Notes: generated from the letters alone by a model not told the origin. DNA of 64,000 nt from Palaemon carinicauda (GCF_036898095.1 NC_090751.1:88233147-88297146), one strand, 5' to 3'; shown: positions 45,411-57,790, counted from the stretch's first letter. A program made the numbers and translations.

Positions 45411-46200
45411 AGAATTAATGTATCGTGGATTTTTCCCCAATCCAAGTGCCTAAGTCTTCGAACGATATTCCTATGGTCTGGTGACCGTGGAGACCGTGAC
45501 ATCCTCAGTAGATGTCCTTACCAGAGGCTCTACAACGTTCTGGCTTCCTGCCTTCCTGGCAGGGAAGTCCTGGTGGACAAGAGGGATATCTCGAAGTGAT
45601 CGGTTGAAGAACTACTCACCTGGTGGAAAGATCGTGCCTGTCTCGGGGACAGATCGAAAGGTTAATATTTGTGTTGGAACATTATTAAGCCATTAGGTGA
45701 GTATATAATATAAGAAAATTATATTATTCTCAATATCATCAGAGGATAGGGGTAATTGAAACTATAACAGTCATTTATTTCTTAATAAAGGATAGGAGCG
45801 AAAAGACACACACATGGTAAATAAAATAAAAATTTTATTTCTAAGTTTGCAAGTAATTATAGAAATTAATTACAATAATAATTATAGAAATTATTTACAA
45901 TAATAATAATAGATAATGTACATAGAATTACTGGAAAGATGGTGATGTGGAATCTGAAAAGGAAAAGTTTTGCCTTTAAACACAAGTTCCCAGGGGAACG
46001 CCAGTCTTTTTAGAGTTCAATTAACACTCCATGCTCGAGAGCATGTGGCACACGTGCAAAATTCTATGTCATTTCACCGTAATGAAGAACAGTCTATTAG
46101 AAACACTAAGTGTCCTTTGAAATCACTATGTATCACGTTAGGGTCAACACAGGCCCCCTTACAGTTAGAGTCCCGAAATAACTCACTGTTCTACTCAGAT
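45411..46200 (-). other. DIRS-D 3' untranslated region
   Basis: Aligned in blocks with the DIRS-C 3' UTR. An AT-rich stretch with repeated ATTATAGAAATTA lies near 45,850-45,910. No gene. Confidence 0.6.
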
Positions 46201-47300
46201 TTAAGCAGCAGGTTTCATTACACTACCTGTGGCTACCACAAATCTTTTCACTTCGAGTACCTGTTTCGCATAGTGCTTGAAGAACACACGCGATGATTTC
46301 CAGCCCGTAAAGCTTCTGAGGCTTTCAAAATCCATTCCTTTAAAGAAATTCAAGGAAGAGGCGACTTTCCTAGGATCGTGACCTGCGGGTGTAATGTCAG
46401 GATCCGCTCTGCGAATAAAGTAGGTGATTTTCGCTCGTAGTTGTTTCAGTGACAGGTCACTACCCGATGTTTCTCCTTTGAAGAGTTGTCCTCCACCGAA
46501 GTCTGAAGTTCTTCGAAGATAGACCTCAAGACTCTCCACTGGGCATAGAGAGACATCTTCCTTCAGGGGACAGATTTTCCAAGGGCCCCATCTCTTGGTG
46601 GGTAATTCATTCTTTGCGAGAAACGTTGGGTCGGGGAAGAGGGTAAGTTCCCCCGTGTCGGGGAACTGTATTTGGCCCTCTTCTCTTGATAATGCCACTA
46701 TTTCACTGACTCAGGTTCCCGAGGCAAGATCAAAAAGAAAAATAACTTTTTGAGTCAGGTCTTTCAGGGGGCAAGAATCGTAGTCCAGACTAGAGGCAAA
46801 ATGGAGCACCTTATCCAGGGACCAGGAGATAGGTTTTGGTGGAGGTGCTGGACGGTAGTTTATTGAAGATTTCGCTGGACAAATCAATCTGGAAGGCATT
46901 TAGTAGTGGTCTAGTCAAGGCCGATTTGCAAGTGGAAATCGTACTGACCGCTAAGCCTTGTCCATGAAGGTGAATGAAGAAGGACATGCAAAAATCAATG
47001 GTGATTTCCGTAGGATTTTTTTGCCTTGACGAAGGATACCCACTTTCTCCAGGAAGATTCGTATTGCCTTCTGGTAGTCTCCGTTTTGTACTCCTCAAGG
47101 AAGTCTAAACTATTCTAAGAGATCCCAAATCTTTTCTTCACGGCTAGGGAGAGAAAATCATGAGATGAAGGTCCTTGACTTTCAATGATGAAGAGAAGAC
47201 AGTCGACTTCTGTACGTGTTGGGAGAGAACTGGGCCCGGCAGGGGGATCAGCTTGGGCTGCAGCTCCAGGACCAGGGGATACCAATTGGTCCGAGGCCAC
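46201..47300 (-). pseudogene. DIRS-D tyrosine recombinase, catalytic Arg replaced by a stop
   Basis: Homologue of the DIRS-C YR. From the 5' end: SHDFLSLAVKKRFGIS then a stop at 47,115, TEITIDFCMSFFIHLHGQG, a frame break near 46,860, LDKVLHFASS, and LASGT followed by TGA at 46,711-46,713 exactly where DIRS-C encodes the first catalytic Arg. The rest is intact: AGHDPRKVASS, FTGWKSSR and FFKHYAKQV. Inactive as seen. Confidence 0.85.
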
Positions 47301-49188
47301 TTGGGAGCCACTAGGGCCGCTGTCCCTTTGAAGGTTCTCAATTTGGAGAGGACTTTAAGCAGAAGGTTGGGTGGAGGGAACAGGTTGATCTTGGACCATC
47401 TGTTCCAGTCCAGGGACATGGCGTCTGCTGCTTGTGCTTTGGGGTCCTCGTAAGGGGCCACATATCGAGGAAGTTGATTGTTGTCGCTCGTCGTGAAGAG
47501 GTCGATCTGAAGTTCCGGGACTTGGCGAGAGATGAAGGAGAATGATCTTGCGTCTAGAGACCATTCCGACTCTATGGGGTTTGTCCTTGATAGAGCGTCC
47601 GCCGTCACGTTGCGGAATCCTTGTAGGTGAACTGAAGACAAGTGCCACTTCTTCCTGTCTGTCAGATGGAAGATGGGTAGAAGCACCTAATTTATCTGGG
47701 TCGATCTCGAGCCCTGACGATTGAGACATCTGACTACCACCGAGCTGTCCAGAGTCAGACAGATGTGGATCGAGGGAGGCGGGGAAAGTTTCTTCAGGGT
47801 GAGAAGAACCGCCATGGCCTCCAAGATGTTGATGTGGAATGTCTTGAACAGGGGAGACCATGTTCCTTGAACCTGCTGTTGGTGGGAGTGACCTCCCCAA
47901 CCCTCCAGAGAGGCATTCGTGTGGATGTTGATCGATGGAGGCGGGTGTTGAAGAGGGATGGATCTTTTCAGGTCCTTTGCTTCCGACCACGGCTTTAGAA
48001 GTGAGCGAAGTCTGTTTGGAAGCCGTCTCTTGAGGTCTCTTCGAGCGATGGATGCGTTTTGTCTCCAGACTCCCGCGGCATCCTTTAGCTGTGCACGTAG
48101 CACTGGGTTTGTCACTGAGGCGAACTGTAGAGAGCCGAGAACTTGTTCCTGTTGGCGTCTTGAAATCCGTTTGGATTTTCGAAGCCTTCTGATAGACCCT
48201 GCTATTTCCTTCCTTTTCTTCAGTGGGATGGAAAGGCGGTGTGACTGAAGGTCCCAATGGATTCCTAACCATTGGAACTTCTGAGCTGGAGTGAGGCGAG
48301 ATTTCTCGGTGTTTATCTTGAAACCCAGATGTTCCAGGAACTGGGTGACTTTGTTGCAGGCTCTCAGACAATCTTCGGGCGATGTCGACCAGACTAGCCA
48401 GTCGTCTAGGTAGGCCATCACTTGGACGCCCTGAAGACGAAGCTGTTGGACAACTGCGTCTGCCAGCTTGGTGAAGATTCTTGGAGCCACGTTGAGCCTG
48501 AAGGGCATAGCCCTGAAGGCATAACTTTTTCTTTGGAGTCGAAATCCTAGGTAGGAGGAAGCGTAGTGGTTCATTGGAATGTGCCAGTAGGCGTCCGCCA
48601 GGTCTATGGAGACCGTGTAGGCCTTGTGAGGCAGTAGGGCTCTTATTTGTTGAAGAGTCAGCATCTTGAATTTGTTGTTCGCAATGAACTTGAGGGGGAA
48701 CAAGTCGAGAATGACTCAGTCTTTCTTGGGAACACAAAAGTCTTCCCTGGAACCTGGTGGACTTTACCCTCTTGATCACCTTCTTGTTCAAGAGTTCTAG
48801 GACTTATTCTTCCAAGAGGGGGGTCAACGGTTGGAAGAATTGCTGGAAGGATGTGGGTGGTTGAGTCCAGCTCCAGCCCAGTCCGTTCTTGATAGTGCTG
48901 TGTACCCAAGGATCGAAGGTACAACGATCCTGAAATTGGCGGTCTTCCTCCCACCGGAAGCACTTCATTGCTTCCGGTGTCCCGAGGATTTGCCACCTCG
49001 GCCGCTAGCTCCCCTTCCCCCTCTGCCTCTAGAGGGGCGGCGAGAGGAATCTCTGCCGGAACCTCTGCCGGAGCCCCTACCTCTGGGACGAAAGGTAGTG
49101 GAGTGTTGCTCGTAAGCAGGGGTGAAGACCAGTGACTGCGACACCACCGGTTGGGGGACCAGTTGAAAGGTCTGCTGTGGTTGTGCAA
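47144..49188 (-). pseudogene. DIRS-D reverse transcriptase-RNase H, frameshifted
   Basis: Homologue of DIRS-C RT-RNase H. The N-terminal part (49,188-48,658) shifts frame near 48,930 and again near 48,730. The palm and thumb are open from 48,703 (IDLADAYWHIPM, active-site YLDD at 48,412-48,401). A TAG interrupts at 47,687-47,689. In RNase H the first catalytic Asp is Asn (NIHTNASLEGWGG), so this domain would be inactive even without the frame breaks. ILEAMAVLLTL, LTLDSSVVV and NVTADALSR remain, then DLFTTSDNN and the W-rich tail. It overlaps the YR ORF at its 3' end. Confidence 0.9.
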
Positions 49189-50980
49189 CCACTTGGGGAG
49201 CAGCGGGAGCCGGAAACTGGCGTTTTGGCTGACGTTGCTGGGGCCTAGGCTTGGAGGATTTCCTCTTAGGCTGAGGGCATTCTTCCTGAGAGGACTGCCT
49301 CTTTCGGGACATACCCCACTTGTAGAGAAGGTTCCGGTTCGCCGTGGCGGCTTTGTCCACTATCTCTTTCACCAAGGCTGATGGGAAGAGATGTTTACCC
49401 CAGATGTTGGAGGAAATCAGTTTCTGGGGTTCGTGTTTCACCGTCGCATTGGCGAACACGAACTCTCTACAGGCTCTACGAGCCTTGGCAAAGCTATACA
49501 GGTCCTTTGTCACAGTTGCTAGGTGTGACTTTGCTAGGACTATATACAATTCTGGGACCCTAGAGTCCCCGGCCATGACTTCAAGCTGTATCTAATGTGA
49601 CAGAGAAGCGTCAAGTCACTCCTTGGTGTCCTGTTCCCGACGAAGGAGATGGTCGTTCAGTCGTGGGAGGTCCTCGTTAAACTACATCAGGTTCCAATTT
49701 CCCGACCGTAAAGGTGAACTGGATATCTTTCCAGAACCTGTCATCGGGGGGAAGAGCGAGGGAGAAGGGTCTGCACTCCTCCAGTGCAGGGCAAGGTTTT
49801 CCCTCCTCTACCGCCTTCATGACCACTTGGAAGGCCTTTTCCACAAATGGGAAGGTCGCAGTAGCTGGAGCAATAAAGGACGGATGCTTTTTGCTCAGTG
49901 CTGCCATCTTGGAGTTGGTGAAACCCCGTCTCTTAAGGGAATGAGCCAGCATGGCTTGGGCCTTTGTGAGATCGAACACGATCCCTTCTTTTAGTTCGGT
50001 CTCTTCTTTTGAGGCTGGTTCGGACCTGAGTCGGACGTAACAGTCTGGATAAGCCTCGAAATTCAGGAAGAATTCCACTTCTTCCAGGAGGACAGAACCG
50101 ATCTTGTTGTTTATAAAGATCTTGCCAGTCGTAATTGGCATATGCTCGGCGTACCTCCATGGGTTAAACTCCGAGCAGTGAGAGAGGTCCTTTACCGAGA
50201 TCTTCTTCGGTTGTTTGAAGCCGATAAGAGTATTCCGGAACTACTGCTGATTCTATCTGAGCTTCTTTTCCATAAGGGCCTCCAGCATTCGGAAGACCTC
50301 TTGGGTGGCGGATGGTAACGGTTGTGAGGCGGTGGAGGCTTCTTTTCCATAAGGGCCTCCAGCATTTGGAAGACCTCTTGGGTGGCGGATGGTAACGGTT
50401 GTGAGGCGGTGGAGGTAGAGGAAATAGGTTCCTCGGTCACTACGGGGTTTACCGGGGGTGCTGGAGTGACCTCGTTCTCTGAATCAGGGTACTACACCTG
50501 ATCTTCCTCATAGTCTAGTTCCTCACCCATGAGGGTCCTCTCAGTATCGTCAGACACCTCCGACATACGTTCCACCTCGTCAGAATCAATGTGACACTTT
50601 CGAAGTGTCTTCGCAATGGCGATGTCGGGTTCGACCACCAGCTGGATGGTGGGAATCTGATCTTGGGGGATCACAGAGTCCTGGGATGCCTTTGGGAAAA
50701 GCATGGCCCTCATTTGTTCGCTTGGAAGGTAAGGCCCGGTGGCGTTCTTCTGGAAACCGCGCATCCATTTGCGCAGTTTCTCTCTAGCGATGTCCCGTAC
50801 CTCCGTGGATGGAGGGTTATCGAACGCCTCGTCTAGGAGGCCTTTGCAGATTGGACAGTTCTGCAGATCCCAGTATTTGAGGTCGCCTTTCTTGGCGACG
50901 CAGGGGGCGTGGGTCCGGCACGCCTTATGCCCGTAGAAGTCCGGGCGGCGAACTCCGCAGAAGGAGCTCTCACACTTCAC
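48965..50980 (-). pseudogene. DIRS-D gag-like ORF, frameshifted
   Basis: Homologue of DIRS-C gag. The N-terminal Cys/His module reads SFCGVRRPDFYGHKACRTHA then NCPIC. A stop at 50,492, a 77-bp tandem duplication at 50,262-50,415 and a deletion near 49,680 break the frame. The C-terminal segment (49,576-48,965) has NIWGKHLFPSALVKEI and the RG-rich end. An acceptor-like TTTCTTTTACAG precedes it at about 50,990-51,001, at the same relative place as in DIRS-C. Confidence 0.75.
50262..50415. repeat. 77-bp tandem duplication in DIRS-D gag
   Basis: Units 50,262-50,338 and 50,339-50,415, starting CTTCTTTTCCATAAGGGCC, differ at one base. DIRS-C has one copy at the matching place. The length is not a multiple of three, so it shifts the gag frame. 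Confidence 0.92.
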
Positions 50981-50989
50981 ATACTCCTC

Positions 50990-53319
50990 CTGTAAAAGAA
51001 AGAGATCATGAGTACATGGAAGGCATAGATATGACTTACATTACTCTTAACTTAAGAATAACTTATTCTGTAAGATGGCATATATTATAGGCTCAGGATA
51101 GATGAGTAGGAAAGGAAGTAGGTAGACATACTTGAGAATCCCGTCCAGCCGGTTACCGTAACCTTATCTGTGGGCAATTCCTTAGGACCCGAGGGTTCTA
51201 AAGGAGTGAGAAAATCCTTATGAATGAGCCAAGCTAGGCCTCCTTTTCAAGGAATTGTCCACAGAGTGGAAAGGATCTGAGACCACTCAGAGCCTAGGGA
51301 GGGAGAGGGGAAAAATAGGATAAACCCCCTCAGAAATAGGTAGGTCCCGGCAAGAGACTGCACTGAGAAGCACAGAGTATGCTGGAAATGTTGTACCGTG
51401 TAACCGTACAGCATTGCCACTATATCAGAGGGTATAAGATACCAACAGGTAGGTGGTCAGGCTATCCGGCTGCATCAGATTGACTGCCGTTGTGGTGCCG
51501 GCAGTCGTGGAAGGGGTGCATGTCCATTAGCGCCTCAGTAGGTGGTGCTGGCAGACCGGCGGCAAGCTGGAGATCGGTCCTGCAAGGTGAAATCATCTAG
51601 GAGTGTACACTGAGCGACCGAGATGGAAGACACCAATGGGCCGACCGCCGGCACAGTGGAGGGTCGCCGGCAGGGCGGCGGACTCCGGCAGCCGGCAGGC
51701 TGACGACATGGTGAACCTTAGTTCAACCCATAAGATGAAAAGGGGAGATACCTAGAATGTCGGCAATCAATGTCGGCAGATAAGGGGGCGACAGCCTCTG
51801 GCAGCCGGCTGGCTGTTGCCAGGTAATCCTAGGGGAGATGTATGGGGTAGATACAGTACCTGGGACGTCGGCAGTATTCCGGCAGAGGGCGGCAGCCTCC
51901 AGCGGTCGGCAGGCTGTCACCTTAGTAGGGAAGTAGTATCTTATGAATGGAGAGGTCACCTGAGGTGGCGGCGGCTATCGCCGGCAGTAGAGGCGGCAAG
52001 GGACCGGCACCATAATAGAGAAAGAGAAAGGTAAGGAGAGAAGGGAAGGAAGGGTAATATCCTATACTCCACCGGATTCCCTCCGGAGAGAGTGCGCTCA
52101 TGATAGGTGTGGATACGCCTACCATCCGGCGGCAGACGGCCGGGATCCTGAGGTAACCCAAGGGAGGGACAGAGAGCACTCAAAGAGGGGAAATCCTCCG
52201 CCGGCAGTCCGGCAGGATGACTGCCGGCACCAACCGCCATAGAACACTATGAAGGGGAAGTGTACCAGAGTGGCCAGCCCTGCAGAAGAGCATAGCTAAC
52301 CCTACAATTCTACCTAAGGGAGGAATTGTAGGACAGCGGACAGGGGTGTGTAGGCAAGCCTACACGAAAGGGATAGAGTGGGGAGGGAAGTAGGGGTCTT
52401 TCTAGGGTGGAGAGACTCTGTAGGAGCTAGGCCACAAAGGCAGGGGAGAACACTTCCCAACCTAGGGCAGGTTAGCTCAGATCAGGTACAGCACTGGTGT
52501 ACTGTCCTAAACTATAATAAAGCAGAATCTCCCCCAGAGCCTACCCTAAACCAGGAGAACCATTCTCCTAGATTAGGGAGGACTGGAAAGACACGTCGCT
52601 GGGTTGCAGGGAGGAAGAGATGTCCCAACCAAGTGCAAACTGGGGAAGAGCAGAGCCCATCCTATGGTCTCAGACACGACCCTAAGGGGGATTCATTCCC
52701 TTAGGGTGGGCTGAGAAGAGCGATGGATACTCTGGGTTCAATATAAGATTCTCCCAAATATTAAATAAGGGAGAAGCAAGGCTACCCAGAGGGAATTCCC
52801 CGTAGGTAAGGGGGATTAGGAAGCATACAAGGGTCCCGGTTAGGGGAGTGTGGTACACGACCGACACGGTCCCTTGTATGGTCCCTCGAAGGCGAAAGCA
52901 CATGTACAGCTAGAAATCTAGTATGGGGTCGGCAAGCATCGGTTACCTAAATGAACGCTAACGCATAATATAATTACTTCCTAGCTATGAAGACTAAATA
53001 ACTAATGATATTAATTAGTTAAAAGACCGGGGAAGGCTGTTCTGGCTAACTAAATAAAGCATGCAACACGAACAGCAGCGCCGTAAAAGGGTGCACCCGG
53101 CCAAGGCACAGCTCTGCCACAAAACACAAGATTTTATGGAAATTAAAAGTTACTTTACTGTCAGAGCTTATTTAAACAATACTAGAACCTGGTACTCAAC
53201 TTTCCAGAAGGCGGCGAGGCTGAAGGCTGAGACATGGCGGCGATTAACACAGATAAAAAAGTTACTCGGGAAAAGCCAGCTGTGGGTAGAAGTTGCAAAG
53301 CAAGGAATGAGACGGGCGT
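50990..53319 (-). promoter_or_regulatory. DIRS-D 5' leader
   Basis: A non-coding leader like that of DIRS-C, with GCCGGC/CGGCAG-rich blocks (51,490-52,230). It contains no ORF with recognisable similarity. Confidence 0.55.
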
Positions 53320-53568
53320 GACATCATTTAACAATGGCGCCCGTTTGTTTACGTCTCGAGTACCAAAAGCAGCAACGAATGAGAGTAACTTTGGAACGGC
53401 TCCTCAGTTACCCAGCCACCTTCCCATATCGAAGCGTTAACGCTATATGGGGTGCAGATAGCTATGTGGCGTGTTAATACATGCGTCCCCTGTTGATATA
53501 CAATATCCTAGAGAGAAACCTTTAGGGTACTTGCACCAGAAGTTAGAATTCTGTGGTAACCTTTAGTT
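53320..53568 (-). repeat. DIRS-D 5' ITR, inner piece
   Basis: Inverted repeat of 44,970-45,220. It is interrupted at 53,568/53,569 by DIRS-B directly after a GTT trinucleotide (CTTTAGTT). It resumes at 61,561. Confidence 0.88.
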
Positions 53569-53871
53569 GTTCCGTAACCGAAATACAAACCACGCTATTT
53601 ACAGAGGGTTTACCTTTTAGCGCAGCTGAAATGATGAGCCAATAGTTTTAACGAGGGTTAATTACCCCCGCGCTAGTTAGCGGGGGGTTGGGAAGGGTAG
53701 CTTGCTACCCCTCCCCCCTCCACACACCGATGACTTGCTTCACTTCACCTTTGGCTCGGCGGTGATCAGACGTGTCTGCTCATCGTCCTCGTGACAGCCT
53801 TTAATTTTCTGCTTTTTTCTTTTCAGCGTGTGTGTTGGTTGGAAGTTGACCTTCATTATTATTTCTTTACA
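53569..53871 (+). repeat. DIRS-B left ITR and leader
   Basis: The left tip GTTCCGTAACCGAAATACAA is followed by the ITR (from GCTATTTACAGAGGG, about 53,597 onward), inverted repeat of about 61,310-61,510. The leader ends in a pyrimidine tract with TTTTCAG at 53,826, acceptor-like, 46 bases before the gag ATG. Confidence 0.82.
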
Positions 53872-56800
53872 ATGCGTACATGCCCTGGAGTTGCCGGTCG
53901 TCCTTGTGGGACTTTCATGTCGGACGTAAATACGGATCCGCACACCCTCTGCCCTCAATGTCGGGGCCGACAGTGTGACCAGGAGAACATGTGCCGTGAG
54001 TGCAGGGAGTGGTCTGCCTCCTAGTGGGAGAGGTTTGGCCGTTGGCGTAAGAAGAAGTCCAAGAGAGACCGTTCTCCTCCGGGGTTAGCCTTGAAGGAGG
54101 AAGGTTCTCGGGACTCTTCTTCCGCCGCCCAAACCTCCTCCGAAGCTCCCCCTCGTCCGCCTCCTAAGGAGAGTCGGCCGAGTGGGAGCGCAGGCCCTTG
54201 TTCTGTTTCCCGACCTTCGGTGGGGGGAGAGGGCGTCGCCTCCCATAGCGAGGCGGTTCCCCCTCCTCCTCCGGGGGAGGTTATTGATAATGCCTTAACC
54301 AGTGATGATCTTTTACAGATTTGGTCGTCCCTGGGGCTTAAGGGCTTGCCCTCCAGGGTCGCTCTTATTGACCTTGTCTCGTTGGGGGCCGCTGTTAAGC
54401 AGTCGACGTCGTGGTGACAGAGGCCTCCCACGTGGCTGGGCAATCCGCCGCAGGTGCTGTTGTGGATGATGGTGCTAAAGGCTCTCCTCCCCCTTCCGTA
54501 CATCCTTCAAAGGGGGAAGCGAGTCCTTCGGTCTCGGCTGCTGCTCAACTTCCTTCTGAGGGAAGTGCTTTGACGGAGACTCCCCTTCGGAGGACCGATG
54601 GTCCCGACGATCTTCCCTGAGGCCGCCTACGCCGTAAGGCTCACCGTCCGCTACGCCACAAGGGCCTCCCTTCCCCTTACAGGGGGACTAAGAGGCGCCT
54701 ATTTGGATCTTCATCCTCCGGGGGGGGGGGGGGGGGACTCTCCTCGTCAGCCTCAACCTACAGCTCCGCCTTCCTTGAACCTCTCTGCAGACCGCTCACC
54801 ATCTCCTGCCAGATCTTCGCCTTCTGGAGAACTCGTCACCCGACGGGCAACGGTCCCTTCGGGGCTAAGGGATCCTTCCCTTACGCGAGCAGTGCTAGCG
54901 CACAGGCGCTCTCCTGCTCGCCAAGACTCTCCTGCTCGCCAAGACTCTCCTGCTCGCCAAGACTCTCCTGCTTGCCGACGCTCACCTGCTCGTCGGCTCT
55001 CTCCTGATGTTCGCCCCCCTCGCCAGCGCTCTCCTGCTCGTCAGTTCTCTTCTGAGCGTCAGCGCTCATTTGAGGACCATCGCCCTGCAGTCTCTGACCA
55101 CCCTTTAGTTCCTGCTGAGCTCCCTGCTCACCATCTGCCTGGTCCTGTGGCTACGCAACATCGTGCTGCGCGTGTGTCAAAAACACATGTTCGCCAACGA
55201 TCTTCCAGTTCCTGCTCGTGAACGTGCCGCGCCACCTGTCCTTTCACATGACACGCGTCGACCTTCTGCTCGCCAGCGATCTCCAGCTCGCCAGCGATCA
55301 CCTACGCGCCAGTGATTACCTCCTCGCCAGCGTTCACCTGCTTGCCAGCGCGCACAGGCGATCTTAGTATCGCCTATTCAACAGCGACAGCTAGCGCGCC
55401 AACGTTCTCCAACGCTCCTGAAGGAACATGGTTCGCCAGCTTCTAGCTCGCCCTCCTGCGCATGCTGCTCGCCATCGCTCACCATTGCACGATCGCCCTC
55501 CTGCGCATGCTGATCACCATTGCACCCCATCACGCGATCGCTCGCCATCACGTGATCGCCCTCCTGCGCATGCTGCTCGCCATCGCTCGCCATTGCACGA
55601 TCGCCCTCCTGCGCATGCTGATCACCATCGCACCCCATCACGCGATCATTCACCTGCGCATGCTGTTCGCCATCGCTTGCCATTACGCGGTCATTCACCT
55701 GCGCATGCTGCTCACCATCACACGCCAATGCGTCGACATGCCACATCGCGCCATCGCCAACTTGAGCGACTGCACTCACCAGCTCGTCATCGATCGCCTG
55801 TGGATCTACATCGCCAGCAGTCTTCCTCACCTACACGGCAGCCCGTTCCCTCGCCGTCGCGCCAACGCTTGCGTTCGTCGCCTCGGACACGCGTTCATTT
55901 ACCTGCCCACCCTCGCGCCCACTCGCCTGCGCGCCCGCGCGACCGCGCGACCGCTCGCCTGCGCGACCGCTCGCCTGCGCGACCGCTCGCCTGCGCGACC
56001 GCTCGCCTGCGCGACCGCTCGCCTGCGCGCCCGCGCGCCCTCGCTCGACCATTCGCCCTCGCGCGACCATCGTTCACGGAGAATTCCGCAGCCGGTGGTA
56101 GCAGCAGGAACGCGTGCTCCTAGATGGCACTCGGGATCATCTCCATCCAAACACAGGTTGGTAGTGCAGGACGAGGAGAGGTTAGTACATCATTCTTCCC
56201 CACCTTCTTTTCAGGCAGGTACCGTGGTGTCCACTCCAAAGGATCGCCCGATCCCTTTCCCTTTAGCGAGGATTTCGGACTCTGTGTCCTTGGAGCAACA
56301 GACTTGGTTTGGTCCTCTGGGACGGGCGTTAGTGAGGGTTATGAAACCAGCACTTGCCGGCCAGGGTAACAAACCAACGGCTGTCTCTCCTACGCTGAAG
56401 AGAAAGAGAGGAGTGGACTTCGTGGTGACTTCCCCCAGGGCGAAGTTGGTTCCCAAGAGGTCGGTCGCGAAGGTCCCTTCTCCTGCACGAGTGCTCTCTC
56501 CTTCTCCCGTGGACGAGGCCTTTCCGTCCTCAGGTGAGTCCAGTGGGGCGGTAGTCTTCCCCTCGGCACCAGGGGGGGAGACTTCGCTTCATGCAGGAGA
56601 ATCGTCTCGTGAGGAAGGGGCCCCTCGAACCTCGTTGTTGGGAACCTGTATCCCTCCCAGGAGGGAATCCAAGGACTCCAAGACCGTCCCTAAATCCTCT
56701 GCAAGGATTCGTCAGGAACCCACGACTACCCAGGGGAATGTCCACGTGTCACCCCAGGAAGAGATCCCTGGGGCAGGAGACTTAGCTGCCAGCCCGCAGG

Positions 56801-57790
56801 GAGGAGAACAGCAAGAATCCGAACATGCCTTCTGGCAGGTCCTAAGCCTGATAAGGCAACTTAACGGGCTTATGGATCCAGTCATCGCCCCCCCGTGAAG
56901 GGAAAGACACGATTTTGGATGAAGTGTTTGACGTTCGGAAGGCCCCTAAGACCAGTGCGGCTCTGCCCTGGTCTCGGGGGCTGAAGAGTGCCAGGGCTAG
57001 GGCCAACGCTCAGCTCGCACTTCTTGCCTCCTCCAGTCGTTCCACTGCCGGGAACAAGCTCATCCCTCCTCCTCGCCTTCAGCAGAGGAAGTATTTCGAG
57101 ATCCTGGGTGAGCACAACCTTGCTCTTCCTCTCCATCACTCTGTGGAGGAGCTGGCGAAGGGAGTTCCCCTTGAGAAACTCTCTGCCCGGCAGGTGTCGT
57201 TCTCGGCGGCAGAGATCCTTAACCACGAGAAGGTCGCTAAGTGTGCCATGCAGGCCACTTCGTGGCTGGACTTTTGGCTAGGATCTCTGGGCATCCTATT
57301 GCGATCGGAGGACTTGTCCAAGGAGACCAATAGGAAGGCCCTAGAGACCTCCTTGCTCTCGGGCACCCGCTCCATCGAGTTTTTGGCGCACCAGGTTACC
57401 ACCCTGTGAGCCAACTCGGTGTTGAAGCGTCGCGATGCTGTGTCCGAGAGATTCCATCCGAAGGTCCCCGCCGTTGATGTGTGTAGGCTCCGACATGCTT
57501 CCCTTCTGGGGGAGAGCCTGTTTGAGCCTCAAGACATGGAGCGAACGGCTGAGAGGTAGAGGAAATCCAGCACGGACTCCCTCCTCCATAGGGCCCTTAC
57601 AACTCGGCCCTATAAGCCTCCAGCCCCGCCACAACAGCAGCAACAGCCTCGTAAGGCTCCCAAACAGGCACCGGCAGCTAAGAAGGTGGTGTCTAAGCCC
57701 CAGCCCTCTCCAGCCAAGGTCAAGAGGGGCGGTAATTTTTCCAGGGGAGGCAAGACTCCTAGGGGTGGCGGCCGCGGCCGCAAGCCCTAG
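53872..57790 (+). pseudogene. DIRS-B gag-like ORF, disrupted
   Basis: The ATG at 53,872 opens MRTCPGVAGRPCGTFMSDV, DPHTLCPQCRG and ENMCRECREW, a compact Cys/His module shared with A and F. A TAG at 54,022-54,024 (CAG in DIRS-A), frameshifts near 54,415 and 54,620, and a TGA near 57,407 break the frame. A long Arg/Ser/Pro/Ala low-complexity region (54,870-56,080) contains tandem repeats. The conserved C-terminal half (ALPWSRGLKSARARANAQL, QVSFSAAEILNHEKVAKCAM, WLDFWLGSLGILLRSEDLSK) is followed by a basic RGGRGRKP-type end and a stop at 57,788-57,790. The Gag role is by position and the nucleic-acid-binding look. Confidence 0.72.
54900..56080. repeat. Tandem repeats in DIRS-B gag low-complexity region
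   Basis: Three arrays. The first is 18-bp units (CTCTCCTGCTCGCCAAGA, four copies from about 54,909, Ser-Pro-Ala-Arg-Gln-Asp). The second is about 45-99-bp nested units with CTCCTGCGCATGCTG and CATCACGCGATCG blocks (55,455-55,730). The third is 16-bp units (GCGACCGCTCGCCTGC, about six copies, 55,935-56,035). The 16-bp unit cycles through all reading frames. Confidence 0.85.

Noticed and set aside
54900..56080. CRISPR-like array of spaced repeats
   Set aside because: The units are contiguous or nested tandem repeats inside a gag coding region of a eukaryotic element, without unique spacers or cas genes.
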